In this document: positions 1-7,340 of the stretch, one piece after another
Position numbering within the stretch: the first letter of the stretch is position 1
How the letters are laid out: each line of letters starts with the position of its first letter
Assembly (NCBI GenBank): GCA_012511915.1
Contig: JAAZFB010000464.1
Location: forward strand, 1 to 9,959
Direction of reading: 5' to 3'
Source of the DNA: Clostridiaceae bacterium
Lineage (GTDB): Bacteria; Bacillota; Clostridia; Monoglobales; Firm-18
DNA: 9,959 nt
Made by a program: the position numbers and the translations under genes
The notes under the pieces: model-generated
Seen by the model: the letters and a program-made list of their open reading frames with translations, nothing else
What the model was told of the DNA's origin: nothing
The model's database searches: none

Positions 1-498
1 ATCGATGACTGATATAAAACCGATAACCGCTATATTGTATTGACCATCGTGATATGCTCCAATCGTCTGTTCGAACACACGCAAATGCGTTGCTATAAAG
101 GAATGTTGTAGACACTTACCAATTACGACATCTGATTTCTGATACTTATTTTTGCTTTCATATACTCGAAGAGTTTTATTAATGTTCTCAGAAGCAATAA
201 CTTCTTCCATTAAATCTCTCGGCATAAAATCCCAATAAACAAATTGAGCATCTTCGAATTTCCTAATTGCCGCAAAGGGGCGGACTGTCTCCGCAACCTT
301 GGCAGTTATTTCGCCAAATCGAATACTAAAGGATTCAGTCGCCTCTTTTATAGGGCGTATCATTTCCGTGAATTTTTGCAAGGCTTCCGTTATAGGCCGT
401 ATCATTTCCTGATATTTCTGCGTCGTTTCGGCAAGAGCGCTACCAAAAGCAGTGAAATCCGGTAAATTTATATTCTCGAACGGGCTGTGATTACTCAT
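1..498 (-). CDS. Unrecognised gene following hsdM, partial (3' end beyond window)
   Basis: An open frame of 166 codons starts at ATG (498) and runs off the left edge without a stop. Its start codon overlaps the hsdM stop as ATGA, so the two are very likely translationally coupled in one operon. The place is where hsdS is often found, but nothing here looks like a target-recognition domain. Residues 25-80 are probably helical and carry a 14-residue repeat: EMIRPI at 31-36 and again at 45-50, with a looser ETVRPF at 70-75. A more globular part follows, with VYWDFMPRDL near 87-96 and, at the edge, helices ending in QYNIAVIGFISVID. The last part recalls helical HEPN-like or abortive-infection-type proteins, but that is only an impression. 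I do not recognise the family. It may be an accessory protein of the restriction system or a separate defence gene. Confidence 0.75.
   Translation of the reverse strand, partial: MSNHSPFENINLPDFTAFGSALAETTQKYQEMIRPITEALQKFTEMIRPIKEATESFSIRFGEITAKVAETVRPFAAIRKFEDAQFVYWDFMPRDLMEEVIASENINKTLRVYESKNKYQKSDVVIGKCLQHSFIATHLRVFEQTIGAYHDGQYNIAVIGFISVID
349..409. repeat. Two 19-bp direct repeats 42 bp apart inside the gene after hsdM
   Basis: TATAGGGCGTATCATTTCC at 349-367 recurs at 391-409 with 18 of 19 bases the same. The 42-bp period equals 14 codons, so the repeat also appears in the protein as two EMIRPI motifs. This looks like an internal duplication in a coiled-coil or helical-repeat segment rather than a regulatory site. 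Confidence 0.8.
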
Positions 499-2210
499 TT
501 GCCCACCAGCTTCTGCAAGTTCTCTGCAATTTTAATTTCCAGCTCATGCGCCTCGGTATTCAAACCAGTAAGCACTGAATTCAAATCCAGCATCTCAGCC
601 TTGAACTCTTCCTTAGTCATTCCGTCATCCTCAATCACCACGCCGACATATCTGCCGGGATTGAGTGAATAGTCCTGGTCAATAATACCATCTTCACCGT
701 CCAGCTTTGCCGCCTTACACAGGCCCACCACATCTACATATTTCCCATCAGGGAAGCGCTCGGTGAGCCAGTCGATATTATCCTGCCAGTAGCTTTTCGG
801 TGGTGTATCCTCATCATTAGAGGTCTCCGGAGCTTCTGTGAGATTATCACGGTATTCCTTCAGCAGCGCTTCAAAATCCTCGGTTTTGCCTTCATACAGT
901 CTGCTGATAATGGAGAGATTTTTTATTTGCTCATCGGAAAATTTGCGGTGAGCGCGGTCAATCTGCGTAAAGATATTTCGGGCATCAATAAATAGAATTT
1001 CGTCTTTGTTTTTCTTGGCATTGTCAAAAAACCATAGTGTTGCCGGTAGCGTTACGCTGGTGAACATATTGGACGGTAACGTCACCATCTGGCTGATCAT
1101 ACCGCTTTCAATCAGTTTGATGCGAATATCCTTTTCGCTATTTCCGGCATCTGACGCGGAGTTTGCTATAACAAGCGCTGCTCGGCCGTTCTCGTTCAGC
1201 GAGGTTGCAAACATATTGATCCACAAGTAGTTGCCATTGGGGACAGTCTCTTTGGCATCCTTTTTTGTATTCTTTGTTTTGTTCTGCGGTACGCCGTATG
1301 TATTGAAGCGCTTTTGGCTTTTGACCTGGTCGAGTTCGATACCGTCAACATTAAAAGGGGGATTTGCCATCACGTAATCAAACTGCCCGAAGCAGTCATA
1401 AGGATCACGATAATAGGAATTGGCCTCCGTAATGGTACCGCGCACATTGTTGAGCACCAGGTTCATCTTAGCAAGCTTTACAGTGGCACCGGTCTTTTCA
1501 ACGCCATAAGCGCGGAGGTTCATTTGCTTACCGTTTTTCTTATGGTGCTCAATGTAGTGAGCTGTCTGAACAAACATACCGCCGCTGCCGCAGGCCGGAT
1601 CGAGTATTTTCCCTTCGGTAGGTGCAAGTACCTCTACCATATAGCGAACAACGGTTGACGGAGTAAAGAACTCCCCACCACCTTGTCCTTCGGCAAGGGC
1701 AAATTTACTGAGGAAGTATTCATATATTTCACCGAAGATGTCAAGCTGCACTTCAGCGGGGATGTCCTTGAAAGTCCTGAGCAACTTTGAAAGCACCAAC
1801 GGGTCATCCTCACTGTTAACGCTGTAATAAACATCCTTTGGCAGAGTATCTTCTAGCTCGGCAGTATATTTTTCAAGGGATTCCATAGCTGCCTTAACCT
1901 TACCTGAGAGGTTTTCGCTTTCCGGCAGGGACAACAGATAGTCGTATTTTGCTTCTTCCGGTAGATAGAAGCCGCACTTTTCAATTGCAATTTCATGTAT
2001 TGGGCGCTCCATGCGAGTGCCTTTATTTTTATCATATTCTGCTTTAATGGCCGCTTCATACTTAGTATATTTGACCTCGGCAAAGCGCAAAAATATTAGG
2101 CCAAGAATCGGCTCGGCGTATTCCGTTGATTTTAAGCCTGAATTAGCGCGAAGCTGATCAGCCGTAGCCCACAGTGTATCTTTTAGATTTTTAATTTGAT
2201 TATTGGTCAT
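495..2210 (-). CDS. hsdM: Type I restriction-modification DNA methyltransferase subunit HsdM
   Basis: This is the modification subunit of a type I restriction system. With HsdS it transfers a methyl group from S-adenosylmethionine to the N6 of adenine in the HsdS target, and with HsdR it forms the restriction complex. The 571 residues fit the family. Residues 5-160 form the helical N-terminal HsdM domain (LWATADQLRANSGL, then EPILGLIFLRFAE). The catalytic domain begins with EFFTP (180-184), followed by the SAM-binding motif DPACGSGG (204-211) and the catalytic NPPF (283-286). The tail after about 470 is typical of the part contacting HsdS. The ATG at 2210 follows AAAGGA with suitable spacing. 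It lies 49 bp after a small regulator gene and overlaps the next gene by four bases. No frameshift is visible. hsdS and hsdR must lie left of the window, if present. Confidence 0.96.
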   Translation of the reverse strand: MTNNQIKNLKDTLWATADQLRANSGLKSTEYAEPILGLIFLRFAEVKYTKYEAAIKAEYDKNKGTRMERPIHEIAIEKCGFYLPEEAKYDYLLSLPESENLSGKVKAAMESLEKYTAELEDTLPKDVYYSVNSEDDPLVLSKLLRTFKDIPAEVQLDIFGEIYEYFLSKFALAEGQGGGEFFTPSTVVRYMVEVLAPTEGKILDPACGSGGMFVQTAHYIEHHKKNGKQMNLRAYGVEKTGATVKLAKMNLVLNNVRGTITEANSYYRDPYDCFGQFDYVMANPPFNVDGIELDQVKSQKRFNTYGVPQNKTKNTKKDAKETVPNGNYLWINMFATSLNENGRAALVIANSASDAGNSEKDIRIKLIESGMISQMVTLPSNMFTSVTLPATLWFFDNAKKNKDEILFIDARNIFTQIDRAHRKFSDEQIKNLSIISRLYEGKTEDFEALLKEYRDNLTEAPETSNDEDTPPKSYWQDNIDWLTERFPDGKYVDVVGLCKAAKLDGEDGIIDQDYSLNPGRYVGVVIEDDGMTKEEFKAEMLDLNSVLTGLNTEAHELEIKIAENLQKLVGK

Positions 2211-2259
2211 GATTCATTATCCTTTCAGCATTCTTAACAGCACATAGCCGCTTCAAAAG

Positions 2260-2472
2260 TTACTGCGCCAAATACTGCTCATCCACTTCAAACTGAATTT
2301 TATTTTTTTCGCAAAATACTTTTATTCTCTTTAATGCATCATATCTCGGTTTCGCCTTTCCCTTTTCCCACCGGTTAACTGTGGAAAAAGAGACCCCGAT
2401 CTCTTTTGCATAAGCCGCTTGACTGAGCAGCGCTTTTATCCGTATATCCTTTATGACTCTGCTAAACTCCAT
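2260..2472 (-). CDS. Small XRE-family regulator upstream of hsdM
   Basis: A 70-residue single-domain helix-turn-helix protein of the XRE/Cro type. From the chosen start, residues 14-40 hold the motif: LLSQAAYAKEIGVS, then FSTVNRWEKGKAKP, including the typical recognition helix and NRWEKG. The short tail (KIQFEVDEQYL) is also typical of this group. The ATG at 2481 directly abuts the AAGGAG at 2482-2487, leaving no spacing, while the ATG at 2472 sits nine bases away; the shorter form is therefore preferred. It is first in the hsdM operon, behind a consensus promoter. Small XRE proteins just upstream of methylase genes commonly tune expression of the system, so autoregulation is likely but inferred. 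Confidence 0.85.
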   Translation of the reverse strand: MEFSRVIKDIRIKALLSQAAYAKEIGVSFSTVNRWEKGKAKPRYDALKRIKVFCEKNKIQFEVDEQYLAQ

Positions 2473-2516
2473 GGCTTTCATCTCCTTAATTAGCTAAAAA
2501 GCGAACCTATATAGTT

Positions 2517-2545
2517 ATTATAGCGTTTATATCCATTAATTGCAA
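2517..2545 (-). promoter_or_regulatory. Consensus sigma-A promoter of the XRE-hsdM operon
   Basis: Read on the minus strand, TTGCAA (2540-2545) is followed after exactly 17 bases by a perfect TATAAT (2517-2522). Transcription would start near 2510, giving a leader of about 38 bases before the regulator ATG. The short inverted repeat CTATA/TATAG around the -10 could be an operator, but is weak. Confidence 0.8.
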
Positions 2546-2600
2546 TAGATTTGTAGAAAAATGCCAAAAATTGTTGTTCAGTTAAGAAGGTTCTTGATAA

Positions 2601-2816
2601 AATCATCTATTTCCTGCTACTTCTTCCGATGATAGTAGTTATTTGCCTTTCGGGAATTACGGATACTCTGACACTGCACACTATCACAATATCGAGAGCT
2701 TTTCTAATTCAGAGGGCGGCAACAACAACTAGGCTCAGAAGCGGATTCAAAGAGTCAACACCCACGTGGTATGCCTAAAAATCGGCATTGACACCAAGGC
2801 TGAAGAGTTTCTGTAA
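2601..2816 (+). pseudogene. Possible gene remnant with an internal TAG stop
   Basis: One plus-strand frame reads as plausible protein from 2601 to a TAA at 2814-2816, broken once by TAG at 2730-2732. The second half, with AQKRIQRVNTHVVC followed by LKIGIDTKAEEFL, has balanced composition and normal codons and looks like the C-terminus of a real protein. There is no start codon, no ribosome binding site, and a TAA at 2598 ends the frame upstream. A second frame is also open here, so chance is not excluded. I cannot name the family. Nothing else in 2546-3106 could be supported. Confidence 0.25.
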
Positions 2817-3106
2817 CGAGAATAACCCCCGTAACACCCTCATTCGGAAGACAACCATATATATATGCAGTTTTAATTTGATGGGGGTCGTAAAGAAAAA
2901 GCCCTATACGAGGTATGTGTTTCTCTTACAAGTAGTTACTTTCGTTACATTCATTATTTTGTCAGAACGAAGGAGTAAAAGTGAGCGTATATTCGCAGAG
3001 ATGCATCGTAAAACTGGTGACTCCCGGCGCTCCCCCGCAACCTTAGAACTTTCAAATACATTTCTTGAAAACGACCTACTATTCTGTGCATTCAGTATTT
3101 TTTCTG

Positions 3107-3371
3107 TTATTTAGATAATTTCGAATTGAAATGTTCGAGCCAAGCTATGAATTCTTCTTTTGTGACCGTGCCAGCTTTGTGGTCTGCTCTCCATTTCTTC
3201 AGGTTCTTCTTAAAATTATTTGCTGCTTGAAGTATTTCATCATCGTGATATCTACTTTTACGCATTCGCCACATTGATTGTATATTTGCAATCGCTCTTT
3301 TTAAGTCATTAGCGGCAACTGACGCATTATAAGTTCTTAACCTCTAATTTTTTCCATGTTTTTAACTCCAT
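3107..3371 (-). pseudogene. Small helical protein gene broken by a one-base frameshift
   Basis: A good start is visible: AAAGGAAG, then ATG at 3371, reading MELKTWKKLEVKNL before an in-frame stop. Skipping one T in the run at about 3326-3332 (AAC TTA TAA becoming AAC TAT AAT) joins this to a second open frame. That frame reads YNASVAANDLKRAIANIQSM at the junction, later FKKNLKKWRADHKAGTVTKE, and ends in HFNSKLSK and a TAA at 3107-3109. The joined product would be 87 residues, basic and strongly helical. The function is unknown. The frame with the good ribosome site is only 14 codons long, and the second frame lacks its own good start. This is therefore either a pseudogene or a sequencing error. 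Its neighbours are a decayed region to the left and a repeat cluster to the right. Confidence 0.6.
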
Positions 3372-3387
3372 AAAAACACTTCCTTTC

Positions 3388-3592
3388 TTTGTGCAATATC
3401 ACAACAAAACAATTTTTATAAATATCAACTTCGCAAAATACTAATTTAACGAAGTAAAAGCGAAGTTGTTTAGTGTTTTAAAAACCTTGCAAGCCCTTAT
3501 ATAGCGCGGTTTTCCTGCCTTTGTGCAAATTGACTATAAAATTATGTTGTACTTTATGCACGTTTTCTGCCCTTTTATGCAGGTTTTATGCA
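3388..3592 (+). repeat. Iteron-like TTTRTGCA repeats, helically phased
   Basis: TTTGTGCA occurs at 3388-3395 and 3520-3527, and TTTATGCA at 3553-3560, 3574-3581 and 3585-3592. The last four are 33, 21 and 11 bp apart, close to three, two and one helical turns, so a bound protein would meet them all on one face. An inverted partner, TGCATAA, follows at 3626-3632. AT-rich DNA (around 3528-3550) lies among them. No gene is visible in 3372-3680. The pattern is that of a replication origin or another site where a nucleoprotein complex forms; this is inference. Confidence 0.55.
3427..3467. repeat. Inverted repeat AACTTCGC / GCGAAGTT with a third half-site
   Basis: AACTTCGC at 3427-3434 is the exact reverse complement of GCGAAGTT at 3460-3467. 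A third core, CGAAG, sits at 3450-3454. The five-base cores begin at 3429, 3450 and 3461, so they are 21 and 11 bp apart, about two turns and one turn of the helix. This suits a protein-binding site. It lies upstream of the frameshifted small gene and could be its operator or part of an origin. Confidence 0.6.
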
Positions 3593-3632
3593 GCCTACCG
3601 GGCACGGTGGGAAGACATGCCCGGCTGCATAA
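3586..3632. other. Bulged 15-bp hairpin
   Basis: TTATGCAG (3586-3593), a four-base bulge CCTA, then CCGGGCA (3598-3604) can pair across a 13-base loop with TGCCCGG (3618-3624) and CTGCATAA (3625-3632). Neither side is followed by a T run, so it is unlikely to be a simple terminator. It shares its arms with the last iteron-like repeats. Confidence 0.6.
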
Positions 3633-3680
3633 GAAATGAGAGAAACATATAGACAAGAGCCACTTTTATATAGTCTGCTC

Positions 3681-3992
3681 TTAATTATCTTTGCCGGGTG
3701 AAACATATTTAACGGTGATTGCAAAAGAACCGTCCGAGCTGCTTAGGTCGATCTGCTGCTGTGGTTTTCCTACACCATAACTAATTATTATTTCAGCTGA
3801 TCGAATACGGTCGCTTGCTTTTGTTTTTTCATTTGTCATAATATCGACTAATATCTGCATCGCCTCAACACTTTTTTTCTTTGCGATGGAAACAAATTCA
3901 ACAGGCAATTTAGGTCTTCCTGAAGGATTTCCACTTTTACCCTTTTCAAATGGCCTGCCAACTGTTTTTGTGCTGATACCAGCGGTTGTCAT
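3681..3992 (-). CDS. DUF5681-type protein (possible phage packaging / terminase-small-like)
   Basis: A 103-residue protein. Residues 11-28 carry the hallmark VGRPFEKGKSGNPSGRPK, matching the glycine/proline-rich DUF5681 signature (F.KG.SGNP.GRPK). A basic helical segment follows (SIAKKKSVEAMQILVDIM), then KASDRIRSAEIIISYGVGKP, which is also usual for this family. DUF5681 proteins are frequent next to phage terminase genes and are sometimes treated as small-terminase-like; the function is not proven. The start at 3992 is set by AGGAGG at 4001-4006 with eight bases between. The in-frame GTG at 4001 lies inside that ribosome site and is unlikely. It is the last gene of the leftward operon, about 30 bp after the sigma-like fragment. 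In a phage satellite it could direct packaging. Confidence 0.75.
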   Translation of the reverse strand: MTTAGISTKTVGRPFEKGKSGNPSGRPKLPVEFVSIAKKKSVEAMQILVDIMTNEKTKASDRIRSAEIIISYGVGKPQQQIDLSSSDGSFAITVKYVSPGKDN

Positions 3993-4024
3993 GAATATCA
4001 CCTCCTAATTCTATAATAATTTTT

Positions 4025-4210
4025 TCAATTGCTGAATGAACTTATGATTGATCCGAAGTCTTCTATCTGCATTAAATCGTCAGCATCATTTAATCTGTTG
4101 CGAAAAGGCTTGACATACATATAAATACCCCCCCTATTCTGCAATTTCAATTCAGTCATCAAGTCATTTTGTCCACATTGTATAAGTCTAACAAGTTCCT
4201 CGTTTGGCAT
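4025..4210 (-). pseudogene. Truncated sigma-70-like factor (N-terminal region 2 only)
   Basis: The 61 residues begin MPNEELVRLIQCGQNDLMTE and continue with IYMYVKPFRNRLNDADDLMQ. This matches the start of phage- and element-encoded sigma-70-like proteins, where region 2 contains a DDLMQE-x-YFGL motif that binds core RNA polymerase. After DDLMQ the resemblance fades (IEDFGSIISSFSN) and the frame ends, so the DNA-binding regions 2.4 and 4 are absent. A good ribosome site (AAGGGGG) precedes the ATG, so a short protein could still be made. Relatives usually run to 150-200 residues and activate late genes. Here it is probably a deletion remnant between the hypothetical gene and the DUF5681 gene. 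A functional short core-binding protein (anti-sigma-like) is a less likely alternative. Confidence 0.6.
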
Positions 4211-4283
4211 TTGACAACCCCCTTCTTTAGTGGTATTATAAAACTAAATCATCAGTAGTGGGGAATTGTCCTGTTCCAGCCTG

Positions 4284-4559
4284 TCAATGTGAGAATTCAT
4301 AGGCTTTATCTCTTTTTACCAGTTTATAATCCGTTTCAAGCTCGCCATATCCGGAAGGATCTACCACATATATACCTATGTCGGAATAAAACGAACCGTC
4401 TTTTTGATGTACTTCATACAACACAAGACATAAATTTACCCATTCCTCGTTCTCTAAATTTTCATAAGTCGTTTCTTTGTTGTCGTTTTCCACTTCAAAA
4501 AGAACAATTACGTTATCGGGTATCGGCATCATCTGTTTCCATTTTACTATTTCATCCAT
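4284..4559 (-). CDS. Hypothetical acidic protein
   Basis: A 91-residue protein of no family I recognise. It is acidic, with no signal peptide or membrane segment, and the pattern IVLFEVENDNK, WVNLCLVLYEVHQKDGSFYS, IGIYVVDPSGYGEL suggests a small beta-rich cytoplasmic domain. The ATG at 4559 follows GGAG with eight bases between. It begins 40 bp after the primase-helicase stop on the same strand, so it probably belongs to the same transcript. A similar-length frame on the other strand has no ribosome site and is taken as a shadow. In mobile elements this slot often holds small replication or anti-host proteins, but nothing in the sequence shows that. Confidence 0.7.
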   Translation of the reverse strand: MDEIVKWKQMMPIPDNVIVLFEVENDNKETTYENLENEEWVNLCLVLYEVHQKDGSFYSDIGIYVVDPSGYGELETDYKLVKRDKAYEFSH

Positions 4560-4599
4560 AATAAGTGCTCCAATCGTATAGTAAATACTTGTAATATTT

Positions 4600-7155
4600 T
4601 TATTCGTCTATTTTGCTTTTCGGTATAACAAGGAATCTGCTGCGCTTACCTTGTATTGTTCTCCTAGGCGTTCTGTCACCGTTTTCAACTATAATCATAT
4701 TTTCATCAGCCAAATGCTTTAATAATGTCTTTAACCCAATTGGAAAGAGTTCACCTTGCTTGCAACAAAAATCAACTAAACATTTATATATTGTCTCGGC
4801 GTAGAAATAATAATTATCATCATCAAAATACCCGACGAATGGCTGTTTTTCTATAACATTATCAAAGCCATCTATTCTGTTTATAAAAATTGCCTTTGTA
4901 TTTATCAACTCTCTTAGCTTAATAATAAATTTTGTGCTTGGTTTGTCAGTATAGCTCAATTCGGCGTGTTCTGCCCCCAATTTTAGCAAAATGTTGTAAA
5001 ATTCCTCAATCAATTGTTGTGTATGTTTCGGCTCTGCAACTCCGACATACTCACAATAAGCAAGATAAAATTGATAACCTATGTATAAATGTGCTAAAGC
5101 TTCTACGCACCTTGGGTGCGTTGTTCCATTTAATGCCGTTGCTAAGTCACTTCTTATATCTTCAAACTTTTTTGATAATTTATCAACAAAAGCTTCTTTG
5201 TTTTTGTCTAAAAAATCAGATTTTAGCCATTCTATATAGCCCCTCATACAAAGGCTGAAATCATTATTTTTTGCATATCCTTGTACTGTTGTTAGTTTCT
5301 GATAATCTATATCACCAGGGAATAATTCCGATACAATAAGCCTTGCCGTTCCACTCTCCCCCACATTTGGCGGCTGTTCGCCTGTAATAATAGCGTTGCC
5401 CCTTGGCGCGCGCTGCGTCATTAGTGTACTATCGGATTTTAGCCTATTTCTCCCGGTACGTTCTCCATAAGAACGCAATATTACTTGTGCCGTGCTGTCC
5501 ATTTTATTTACATCTTGTTTATTTCCCGGCTTGTAATCGTCAATACATATTAGATTATCTTTTGCTAAAAATGTTTGATTTACAATAGCGTTTGCAGTAT
5601 CCATAAACGATAGTGGCAAGTCACTATTGCTAAACGAACCAAAAAACGATAAAAACAATGCTGCAAGCGTACTTTTTCCTGCCCCTGTTTTGCCCATCAA
5701 ATAATATACAAAACGCGGCTCATGCCCTGCTTGTTTTAAAAACTCATTAAGCGGGCTCAAGTATGTAAATGCTAGTAGTGGTGTAGTTATATGCCTGGGC
5801 GCAATATCCATAAGAATAACGCTTTTAACAACTGTATCAGTATATTTCATCTGCCGTGCTTCGGGTAACTTATAATGAGATAATTTCCCTTCAAGTTTCA
5901 CTGTTATATTATCAGCTCCAACCGCACCATTACCGTGTAGATATATCCATTTGTTCTTATATTCACACCACCCTGAATATGTATATATTGTTTCTTGTTT
6001 TAAATTTTTGCTAACCTGTTGAATACAGTGCCTTAATTTATCCTTTGTGCAGCTTCCTGAGTTGATGTTACAATTAAACCCCCACATTTTAGTAACCCAA
6101 CTCATATTTGAAAATTCACTTGCACTTATGTCAATCTGTGGCAAGCTTCTACCATTTGAATGTTTACCAACTAATTGGAAATACTTATGGGCTTCTGCAC
6201 CATCATCAACAGTTTTTTCACCATTGCACCACGCAACGAAGTTTGCAAGTATTTTAATATCAGTACTTCCGTCTGATTTCTCAACCTTCTGTACTGTGTT
6301 TCCGTTGTGAACACTGTATCCGCTCATGTAAAACATTTCGCTATATTCGTCAATTCCTTGTTTTTTCGGCTCATATAATGGAGTATTATCAACTAATTCA
6401 TCAAGCAGCTTAAGCGCTTCGGTATCGTTGTCAAAGGTATCAAATAAATCTGTTATGTCACCATGTTCTTTTAGGTCAGGAATTATTCTCGTAAGGTCTA
6501 TTAGCTTTACGCTTTTAGCAATACCAATTAAATTATTTGCTATTTCTTCTGCAAAATCCTTGCCAACCTTGTCATTATCTGCTATAATGATGACAGAAGC
6601 ATTAATTAAATAATCATTGTAATGTGATAACCATTTGCCCTCACCTGCACCGTGAGTATTGCAAGTGGCTATTTTCTCGTGTTTCTTTAGGGTCAGACAA
6701 TCTTTTTCGCCCTCAGCTATATAAATTGGCTTATTATCTTTTATTCCTTCCAATACCTCGGGCAAGTTATACAACAAAGGCGTTATCCCTTTAAGATTAA
6801 AAATCCATTTTCCATTTTCGAGATGTGCTTGTGTAAAGCTCTTTGGACTATATCTTATTTTCTTATGAATAGTTTCACCATCAGCATTTTTATAAAGGTA
6901 CTCTGCAACGACTTTTTTCTTTGCTTTTGGCTCGTACGCTTTTTCGGGAAATAAATTCGACATAGTTAATCTTAATGCAGATACTATTTTTTCGGTAGAG
7001 CAACCCGCTTGACATTTTAATAATATTTTTCCATTATCTGCTTGTGATACTGATAAGCTTGCGTTTTTGTCATCGTGCACAGGGCATAGCGCTGAATATT
7101 GGTTATCGCTCCCTTTGACCTTGTGTAATCGTTGTAGTAATTCGCTCAACTCCAT
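4600..7155 (-). CDS. Phage/plasmid-type primase-helicase (CHC2 zinc finger, Toprim, P-loop ATPase)
   Basis: An 851-residue replication protein that probably makes primers and unwinds DNA at the element's origin. Residues 20-55 form a CHC2-like zinc finger, with C24 and H27 in LCPVHDDKN and C48 and C52 in CQAGC. A Toprim domain follows: IAEGEKD near 146-152, NTHGAGEGKW, then the acidic pair in IIIADNDK (about 189-196). After a linker, a helicase/ATPase of the DUF927 or VirE-like kind shows Walker A GKTGAGKS (488-495), Walker B LICIDD (535-540), and an ITGEQPP strand end near 590. The C-terminal part may be a winged helix. The ATG at 7155 has AAGGGG eight bases upstream and lies two bases after the excisionase stop, indicating coupling. 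An in-frame TTG at 7191 is poorly placed. All key motifs are intact, so it is probably active. Confidence 0.92.
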   Translation of the reverse strand: MELSELLQRLHKVKGSDNQYSALCPVHDDKNASLSVSQADNGKILLKCQAGCSTEKIVSALRLTMSNLFPEKAYEPKAKKKVVAEYLYKNADGETIHKKIRYSPKSFTQAHLENGKWIFNLKGITPLLYNLPEVLEGIKDNKPIYIAEGEKDCLTLKKHEKIATCNTHGAGEGKWLSHYNDYLINASVIIIADNDKVGKDFAEEIANNLIGIAKSVKLIDLTRIIPDLKEHGDITDLFDTFDNDTEALKLLDELVDNTPLYEPKKQGIDEYSEMFYMSGYSVHNGNTVQKVEKSDGSTDIKILANFVAWCNGEKTVDDGAEAHKYFQLVGKHSNGRSLPQIDISASEFSNMSWVTKMWGFNCNINSGSCTKDKLRHCIQQVSKNLKQETIYTYSGWCEYKNKWIYLHGNGAVGADNITVKLEGKLSHYKLPEARQMKYTDTVVKSVILMDIAPRHITTPLLAFTYLSPLNEFLKQAGHEPRFVYYLMGKTGAGKSTLAALFLSFFGSFSNSDLPLSFMDTANAIVNQTFLAKDNLICIDDYKPGNKQDVNKMDSTAQVILRSYGERTGRNRLKSDSTLMTQRAPRGNAIITGEQPPNVGESGTARLIVSELFPGDIDYQKLTTVQGYAKNNDFSLCMRGYIEWLKSDFLDKNKEAFVDKLSKKFEDIRSDLATALNGTTHPRCVEALAHLYIGYQFYLAYCEYVGVAEPKHTQQLIEEFYNILLKLGAEHAELSYTDKPSTKFIIKLRELINTKAIFINRIDGFDNVIEKQPFVGYFDDDNYYFYAETIYKCLVDFCCKQGELFPIGLKTLLKHLADENMIIVENGDRTPRRTIQGKRSRFLVIPKSKIDE

Positions 7156-7157
7156 AA

Positions 7158-7340
7158 TTAATCCCCTTTCAAGGTATTCTCTCTTAACCAAGTCTTTAAA
7201 GTTTCAACGGGTACTACTTTTCTCTTTCCTAATGTGAGTACAGGAAAACCACGTGAATTTATGAGTTTATACGCTGATTGTTTACAAATATTTAGTTGCT
7301 TTCCCAGTTCCTCAACTGACAGTGTTAATTTTTCCATCAT
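7158..7340 (-). CDS. Excisionase-like helix-turn-helix protein
   Basis: Sixty residues with a winged helix-turn-helix of the MerR/HTH_17 excisionase type. LTLSVEELGKQLNICKQSAY gives the helix pair (about 5-24), followed by KLINSRGFPVLTLGKRKVVP, the wing with the usual R/K-V pair, and VETLKTWLRENTL. Such proteins bend DNA for an integrase or act as small activators or repressors. The start ATG shares one base with the previous stop (TAATG); a second ATG follows at once and either may be used. It stands between a small HTH gene and the primase-helicase in a tightly packed operon. No integrase is present in the window, so a role in excision is inferred from family and place. Confidence 0.85.
   Translation of the reverse strand: MMEKLTLSVEELGKQLNICKQSAYKLINSRGFPVLTLGKRKVVPVETLKTWLRENTLKGD

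Noticed and set aside
2730..2732. TAG read as pyrrolysine
   Set aside because: No sign of a methylamine methyltransferase or a pyl locus; a decayed gene is simpler.
2788..3114. Plus-strand frame of 108 codons
   Set aside because: No ribosome site, odd composition, and its end overlaps the minus-strand frameshifted gene, which has better support.
4284..4561. Plus-strand frame opposite the hypothetical gene
   Set aside because: No ribosome site; the minus-strand frame has one and fits the operon.
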